DNA from: JBBATK01 sp040398805
GTDB lineage: Bacteria > Bacteroidota > Ignavibacteria > Kapaibacteriales > NICIL-2
Assembly: GCA_040398805.1 (NCBI GenBank)
Contig: JBBATK010000016.1
Span: 1 to 30,520, forward strand
DNA length: 30,520 nucleotides
Direction: 5' to 3'
This document shows, in pieces, positions 26,601-30,520 of this stretch; the first letter of the stretch is position 1; each line of letters begins with the position of its first letter. The position numbers were made by a program, and so were the translations under genes. The notes beneath the pieces were generated by a model. It worked only from the letters and a program-made list of their open reading frames with translations, made no database searches and had not been told where the DNA came from.

Positions 26601-28781
26601 GTGCGCCAGATACCGCTCACGAACAATTCCTTCGTGAACAACATCACGGTGGATTCCATGTTCATCGATTCGACGGGTATCGTCAACGGCACACCGAACC
26701 TGTTCACCTGGTCGTCGTATTATTACGAGAAGGCAGGCAAGGTACTGCCCTTCACCATACCGCCCCGTTCCACCGATACGGTGAACCTCGTGTTCTGTCC
26801 GCGCACCCCCGCGGTGACGAATCGCGTCACCTGCGTGGCACGCTTCAATGTGCTTGCCCGCGGCGCTGGCTGGGGTCCGGAGAAATATACCTGCTTCCTG
26901 GCAGGCAAACGCAGTCTCATCTTCCGACCGCTGATCACCTCCATCGGGTTCCCCGGAACCCGCGTGGATACGCTCTCCATCGTCCGTCGCGACACCATCG
27001 CCATTCCGACGGTGGTGGATAATCCGGGACAGGAAACGGTGCAGATCGACTCCATCACGTATCTGCCGGACGAACGCGTGTTCATCCATCGCGACACGCT
27101 CAACCGACCGATCAACTTCCCCGTCACCATTCAGCCCGGCACCAAGGCGTATCCCTTCACCTTCTACTTCAAGCCGCGCGCTCCGCGCCAAGGAAGCAAG
27201 AGATACCTGGCACGCGCCGTGATCCATTACTCCAAGCCATGTAACGATGTCGACACCACCATCCTGCTCTCGGGCGAGGGTCTGGCGCCGGCCTTCGGAT
27301 TGCAAATGACCTTCGACAACAACCGCACGGTAACCGACACCTTCCGCATCATCAGCTGCGATACGCTCCGCGTTCCCGTCTACTGCTCGCGCGATATCCC
27401 CGCACCGACGGTGGACGTGCAGTTCGATGCGTTGTTCGATACCACCAAACTCGTCGCCGTCGGCGCTCAATCCGGCTTCAAGAGTCCGTCGTTCAAACCG
27501 CTCGCCCGCGGCGGCGCACAGTTCTCCGTGAAGGACTGCAAGAATCTCGATTCCCTGCAACCCTTCGTGACCATGCTGTTCGTTCCCAAAGCCAATGTCC
27601 GCAGTGCCTCGAGTATCACCATCGACTCCGTCTTCTTCGACACGCAGGACATCCTGAACTATTATCTCAGCGCCGGTGGCGATCAGGGAGACGTGCTGGT
27701 GGACCAGGTGGAGATCCGCTCGCAACGCTCGCTCGTGGACTTCGACAGCGTCCGTGTCCTTGATTGCGTCACGGACACCATCCTCGTCACGAACACGGGC
27801 GACGTCCCCACCTCGGTCGATTCGCTCCTCATCCTCTCGCCCCTTGTCCGCTACGTCAGCTCCGTTCCGCCCCGCGCCGCCTTGCTTCCACCGGGAGCAA
27901 GCTCCGTCGTGACGGTGGAGTACTGTCCGCGCGATAAGTCGTCGTTCGATTCGCTCATCTACGTGTTCGCCACGAATCCATGTTCGGTGAACGACTCCCT
28001 GCGCGTGAAAGGGCGGGGCTTTGTTCCCAACCTTCCCATCAGCTTCTCCACCGATAACGCGAACTTCTCCAAGCCCGCTCCCCGCGGCGGCATCATCGGC
28101 GACACCATCTCCGTGCCCGTGTATCTGGATACAAGCCTCAGCATCAGCTACAGGAACAAGACCTACTGGCTTCGCGACCTGAGCTTCAGTCTGGGAGCTT
28201 CATGGAACAAGTACATGCTCAAGTACCTGGACAACTCCTCCGTGTTCGGCTCCAAATGCACCGTCACCCAGCAGCGCTTCGATTCGCTCACCATCTCCTT
28301 CGATCATGTGGACAGCGTCCGCGCCGGAAAACTGGCGGAGCTGCGGTTCCTCATTCTCGTTCCCGATACGGCGGAGGACGACCTGACGATCATCCCCGAT
28401 ACGGTGTTCGCTACCGATTCGCTGCTGTTCATCAATCTCATTCCGCAAGGCAGTACCACGCAGATCCAGACCGGCGCGAAGTGTAACACGACCACCTCCC
28501 GCTCATCCGTCGCCGTCCCCGTTCTGTACAATGCCCAGCCGAATCCGGCGCACGATCGCGTCACTCTGCGGTTCGACATCCAGGAGTACGTACCGGTCTC
28601 CCTCTTCATCGTCAACACCACGGGCGAAATCGTCCAAACCGTTCTCGATGGCAAACAGAAATTCGCATCGGGTCAACACAGCGTCGACTTCGATGTCTCC
28701 GCACTGCCTCCCGGCGTGTACTCGTATGTCATCTCCGCCGGCATTTTCGGTGATACCAAACGAATGGTCATCGTGCGGTAG
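23664..28781 (+). CDS. very large T9SS-secreted surface protein with LamG-like and choice-of-anchor D domains
   Basis: The 1705-residue protein starts at ATG 23664 with a signal peptide (PLAILLLLGALCSGTLHAQF). Residues about 55-275 form a LamG/concanavalin-like jelly-roll (MSVEFWIKATRQ, then WTHVCAVFDG and GQLDEIRMWKRALTPTEIY). A long series of beta-sandwich, choice-of-anchor D/ASPM-Hydin-like repeats follows. Examples are GVDFGNVIVGKDSTMTVSIT near 640, VMEIESVIGCRDSVSF near 745, LFGTLEVGDTRRDSVTLENT near 860 and SLVDFDSVRVLDCVTDTILV near 1355. Cohesin-like blocks may lie near 1211 and 1459. Residues about 1623-1705 are a type A T9SS sorting domain (NAQPNPAHDRVTLRFDIQEY, then LFIVNTTGEIV, LPPGVYSYVIS and KRMVIVR). 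It should be exported by the T9SS and attached to or released from the surface. Cell adhesion or matrix roles are plausible but unproven. Confidence 0.92.
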   Translation: MIRVNFHLRFPLAILLLLGALCSGTLHAQFPASCDVDKSCVGLAYTPTVAIGKGANYIEVQSATVQDSLTTAMSVEFWIKATRQPGTRVYLGGKWGPYTNNDNNDSWTLYITPQDQLVFELNGSGNNLGAADNTIASADASPLYSAWTHVCAVFDGASNSAALYMNGREVARSRNATYPVTTLRRPADPSLKILFGSTNDIARSTSFRNFIGQLDEIRMWKRALTPTEIYCNMERSLAGNEAGIVLYYRCNDNNSGTLAGLLCDATGKGSLGRMVNMITCAASTRTVQQKLVVGTTAITDEVKCVTQKSWQITITDTSYLSCGRSYSFAMAGRDARFFRVTPTSAVMQPNTPVGLTVTFNGFVTGSIQAQLNITGNNRCIAAQKVDFNLNRSTEVEMKKRSIAFDTVFAKCRNAPYHDSLVVVCNNTLPAGTNTNRSVVIRGGSFARFPGVFSVLPPRNKSFPFSLGPGQCDTLRIRFYPTVDTTFAYVDTLTLQSDDNCPGTGVLTVTGVVQEVFSIRQPDGKTRLKSISFQATCPGDISNSVGWNWYNLTRRDIIIDSIYVPKSLVTVGMPRVPPAYTLRPSATNGEFQKYFRFRPIAPGLVNNDPIIYFATLKGIGCQFVDTLRWSGYGRDNDVIFSTPGVDFGNVIVGKDSTMTVSITNKSTTDVMNVSLYLKTGDAFVFTGAKTASLSPGQTRALTITFRPTLAQLYTDELCLFESRCYTTQCIPVRGRGVIERFEFNPAVMEIESVIGCRDSVSFVDIVNKSSVTQTLRNFSLTQPGAQFTPVDQSGAPINLSTISTTLAPGQSYRVYFRFAPNTFLSDVAIVAYLNYTTSLTGDKWMVKLFGSSVIPRIYITPRTLFGTLEVGDTRRDSVTLENTSPLPVYVDSISVPNGYRIVSLNKTLPRWMAPRDSVKAVIEFAPTVQGVFNDSIVARGEQPCPKIVSKGSLEGKTQIVKLDASLSIQNFSYVRPCDCIVRQIPLTNNSFVNNITVDSMFIDSTGIVNGTPNLFTWSSYYYEKAGKVLPFTIPPRSTDTVNLVFCPRTPAVTNRVTCVARFNVLARGAGWGPEKYTCFLAGKRSLIFRPLITSIGFPGTRVDTLSIVRRDTIAIPTVVDNPGQETVQIDSITYLPDERVFIHRDTLNRPINFPVTIQPGTKAYPFTFYFKPRAPRQGSKRYLARAVIHYSKPCNDVDTTILLSGEGLAPAFGLQMTFDNNRTVTDTFRIISCDTLRVPVYCSRDIPAPTVDVQFDALFDTTKLVAVGAQSGFKSPSFKPLARGGAQFSVKDCKNLDSLQPFVTMLFVPKANVRSASSITIDSVFFDTQDILNYYLSAGGDQGDVLVDQVEIRSQRSLVDFDSVRVLDCVTDTILVTNTGDVPTSVDSLLILSPLVRYVSSVPPRAALLPPGASSVVTVEYCPRDKSSFDSLIYVFATNPCSVNDSLRVKGRGFVPNLPISFSTDNANFSKPAPRGGIIGDTISVPVYLDTSLSISYRNKTYWLRDLSFSLGASWNKYMLKYLDNSSVFGSKCTVTQQRFDSLTISFDHVDSVRAGKLAELRFLILVPDTAEDDLTIIPDTVFATDSLLFINLIPQGSTTQIQTGAKCNTTTSRSSVAVPVLYNAQPNPAHDRVTLRFDIQEYVPVSLFIVNTTGEIVQTVLDGKQKFASGQHSVDFDVSALPPGVYSYVISAGIFGDTKRMVIVR

Positions 28782-28808
28782 GAAGGTTCACTCCGAAAAC
28801 GGATCAAA

Positions 28809-28832
28809 CGCCGGGAGCAAAACCTCCCGGCG
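28809..28832 (+). terminator. hairpin after the giant surface protein gene
   Basis: CGCCGGGAG (28809-28817) pairs perfectly with CTCCCGGCG (28824-28832) around a CAAAAC loop, 27 bp after the stop. There is no T-tract, so it is a terminator or 3'-end-protecting hairpin rather than a certain Rho-independent site. Confidence 0.5.
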
Positions 28833-28873
28833 CACGGCACGCGCAGTCGCCGTGAAGCCACGTCATAACGTCG

Positions 28874-29851
28874 GAAGCCCTTCGGGCTTCAACAACAAGT
28901 GCCGCAGGTGCAAACCTGCGGATGAGCGCGAACTTCACGTCAATACAGTCCCCGACGTCAGAAGCCCGAAGGGCTTCAACAGCAATAGCCGCAGGTGAAA
29001 CCTGCGGATGAGTGCGCATCGAGAAATCCAGTTTCTCCATCCCGACGTCAGAAGCCCGAAGGGCTTCAACAGCAATAGCCGCAGGTGCAAACCTGCGGAT
29101 GAGCGCGAACTTCACGTCAATACAATCCCCGACGTCAGAAGCCCGAAGGGCTTCAACAACAAGTGCCGCAGGTGCAAACCTGCGGATGGGTGCGCTTCGA
29201 GAAATCCAGTTTCTCCATCCCGACGTCAGAAGCCCGAAGGGCGTCAACAACAAGTGCCGCAGGTGAAACCTGCGGATGAGTGCGCATCGAGAAATCCAGG
29301 TTCTCCATCCCGACGTCAGAAGCCCGAAGGGCTTCAACAGCAATAGCCGCAGGTGCAAACCTGCGGATGAGCGCGCTTCGAGAAATCCAGTTTCTCCATC
29401 CCGACGTCAGAAGCCCGAAGGGCTTCAACAGCAATAGCCGCAGGTGCAAACCTGCGGATGGGTGCGACGAAATAGAATCGAGATTTTCCTCCCGCTCATA
29501 GAAGCCCGAAGGGCTTCAACAGCAATAGCCGCAGGTGCAAACCTGCGGATGAGTGCGCATCGAGAAATCCAGGTTCTCCTTCCCGACGACAGAAGCCCGA
29601 AGGGCTTCAACAGCAATAGCCGCAGGTGCAAACCTGCGGATGAGCACGCATCGAGAAATCCAGGTTCTCCTTCCCGACGTCAGAAGCCCGAAGGGCTTCA
29701 ACAGCAATAGCCGCAGGTGAAACCTGCGGATGAGCGCGCATCGAGAAATCCAGTTTCTCCTTCCCGACGACAGAAGCCCGAAGGGCTTCAACAGCAATAG
29801 CCGCAGGTGCAAACCTGCGGATGAGCGCGCATCGAGAAATCCAGGTTCTCC
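28874..29851. repeat. tandem array of 11 REP-like double-hairpin units (period about 90 bp)
   Basis: Each unit has hairpin 1, GAAGCCC-GAA-GGGCTTC, an 11-bp linker, hairpin 2, CCGCAGGT-GCAA-ACCTGCGG (loop GAA in units 2, 5 and 10), and a 39-43 bp spacer. Hairpin 1 starts at 28874, 28961, 29051, 29138, 29229, 29319, 29410, 29501, 29592, 29683 and 29773. Hairpin 2 starts 28-29 bp later each time. Unit 1 has the loop inverted (TTC), and unit 5 has one stem mismatch (GGGCGTC). Spacers fall into three families: A (after units 1 and 3), B (most; includes GAGAAATCCAGTTTCTC, a third short hairpin) and C (after unit 7). The last spacer ends at the transposase stop codon. This is not CRISPR: the spacers are themselves repeated. 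REP/BIME-type dispersal by the adjacent Y1 transposase is the best reading. Confidence 0.9.
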
Positions 29852-30295
29852 TCACAGAAAGCTCTCATCGAATGGAATGTCGTTTGCCACAAGAAGGGCT
29901 TTATACTCCTCGATGAACGACGTCCTTCGGTGATGTTCCTCCTGATGTTCAACGTAGTCGATCAACAACCTCTTTTGACCGATGCTGTATGTGAACGCAC
30001 TGTATCCATCTTGCCACCCGGTGAATCCAGGAAAGATGCCGGTCTCTTTTATGAAACGGGAACTAGAGAGTTTGATCGTATGGACGAGTTTGGCAAGAGA
30101 AACTGTGGGATGAAGATGAGTGACGATATGCAGGTGATCCTCAACACCGTTTATCAAATACGGATGGCATCCTTTGTTTGTCAGTATCCCTTGGATATGT
30201 CGGTACAAAAGGCTTCGTTTGTCTTTCGAAAGGGTTCCCTCTCTCCTGTTCGTTGCGAATACTATCTGATACAATATCTGTGTGTACGTACCCAT
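29852..30295 (-). CDS. IS200-like Y1 (HUH) transposase, REP-associated type
   Basis: This 147-residue single-domain transposase resembles IS200/IS605 TnpA and REP-associated tyrosine transposases (RAYT). It starts MGTYTQILYQIVFATNRREG at ATG 30295, with GGAGG at 30305-30301, five bases before the start. The HUH motif is His54-Leu-His56 in EDHLHIVTH, the region LSSSRFIKETG and WQDGYSAFTYS follows, and Tyr114 in IDYVEHQEEHH is the probable catalytic tyrosine. The end is TSFIEEYKALL and FDESFL, normal for the family. Base composition is about 45 % GC, clearly lower than neighbouring genes. Double-hairpin repeats flank it on both sides in inverted orientation. No tnpB is present. It appears intact and potentially active. 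Confidence 0.92.
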   Translation of the reverse strand: MGTYTQILYQIVFATNRREGTLSKDKRSLLYRHIQGILTNKGCHPYLINGVEDHLHIVTHLHPTVSLAKLVHTIKLSSSRFIKETGIFPGFTGWQDGYSAFTYSIGQKRLLIDYVEHQEEHHRRTSFIEEYKALLVANDIPFDESFL

Positions 30296-30300
30296 AAGAA

Positions 30301-30305
30301 CCTCC
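30301..30305 (-). promoter_or_regulatory. strong Shine-Dalgarno sequence of the transposase gene
   Basis: GGAGG on the minus strand (plus CCTCC 30301-30305) lies five bases before the ATG at 30295. It is a stronger consensus than most genes in this window show and decides the start. Confidence 0.6.
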
Positions 30306-30367
30306 GATGGTTATCAATGATGAATGATGAGGAGCGGGCGTTGAACGGACTCACGATAGACGGGTGT

Positions 30368-30506
30368 CCGCAGGTTGACACCTGCGGCACTTGATGTTGA
30401 AGCCCTTCGGGCTTCTACGAGCGGGAGGGAAATCTCGATTCTATCTTGTCGTGCTGTTCCGCAGGTTTGCACCTGCGGCTATTGCTATTGAAGCCCTTCG
30501 GGCTTC
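30368..30506. repeat. inverted copies of the REP-like units right of the transposase gene
   Basis: Two units in reverse orientation follow the transposase start. Hairpin 2 lies at 30368-30387 (loop TGAC) and 30459-30478 (loop TTGC), and hairpin 1 at 30399-30415 and 30490-30506 (GAAGCCC-TTC-GGGCTTC). The spacer at 30416-30458 is, on the opposite strand, the type C spacer found after unit 7 on the left. The sequence ends in TGACGTCG, the expected continuation of another spacer, so the array probably goes on beyond the window. Confidence 0.88.
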
Positions 30507-30520
30507 TGACGTCGCGTAGA

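Noticed and set aside
24588..27725. Three long ORFs (482, 500 and 504 codons) within the giant T9SS gene
   Set aside because: All lie inside the 1705-residue frame, are His/Arg-rich, and lack plausible starts or domains.
28874..29851. Possible CRISPR array
   Set aside because: The period is about 90 bp with two hairpins per unit, the spacers are themselves repeated, and there are no cas genes.
28861..29933. Many short ORFs on both strands inside the repeat array, with repeated peptides such as EALRAS and DVRSPKG
   Set aside because: They are translations of the same repeated hairpin DNA in different frames, with no signal, conserved domain or ribosome site.

Overview
The window looks like a chromosomal segment of a GC-rich (roughly 58-60 %) member of the Bacteroidetes/Chlorobi/Ignavibacteria-Kapabacteria assemblage. 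The main reasons are type IX secretion (T9SS) C-terminal sorting domains on a 1705-residue surface protein and on a smaller Asp-box protein, an OmpA/VWA lipoprotein, many exported proteins of unknown function, mostly weak Shine-Dalgarno sequences, and two flagellar genes. Flagella are unusual in most Bacteroidetes but known in Ignavibacteria-like lineages. A Kapabacteria-like organism is my inference from this mix, not something the sequence proves.

Layout. 1-3.7 kb, minus strand: gatC, then a VWA-OmpA lipoprotein, an Asp-box propeller protein with a T9SS-like tail, a small lipoprotein and the start of an MmcQ/YjbR protein that leaves the window. 3.7-4.7 kb, minus: a two-gene nuoA-nuoB unit with its own terminator. 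4.8-7.6 kb: a membrane protein (minus), panB translationally coupled to a CX4CH lipoprotein (plus), and another membrane protein (minus). 7.8-11.4 kb, plus: a phosphohexomutase, then a coupled pair of an outer-membrane lipoprotein and an exported protein. 11.5-13.5 kb: a GT4-like glycosyltransferase (minus) and rlmH (plus). 13.5-15.9 kb, minus: ABC ATPase, ABC-2 permease and LolA-like periplasmic protein, tightly packed. 16.2-17.7 kb: plsC-type acyltransferase (plus) converging on a SAM methyltransferase (minus). 17.9-20.2 kb, plus: a Flagellar_put-family protein and the hook protein FlgE, followed by a strong terminator. 20.2-22.3 kb, minus: a GNAT-like protein and a CPBP protease. 22.4-28.8 kb: a divergent pair of an exported protein (minus) and the giant T9SS protein (plus).

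The last 1.7 kb is different in kind. Eleven units of about 90 bp, each carrying two perfect or near-perfect hairpins, form an array that stops at the 3' end of an AT-richer IS200-like Y1 (HUH) transposase gene. At least two more units follow on the other side of that gene in inverted orientation. This is the architecture of a REP/RAYT system (REP-associated tyrosine transposase) and is the most interesting object in the window.

Most of the window is housekeeping and envelope biology: envelope lipoproteins, phospholipid synthesis, sugar-phosphate metabolism, pantothenate synthesis and respiratory complex I. No tRNA, rRNA, CRISPR or prophage was seen.
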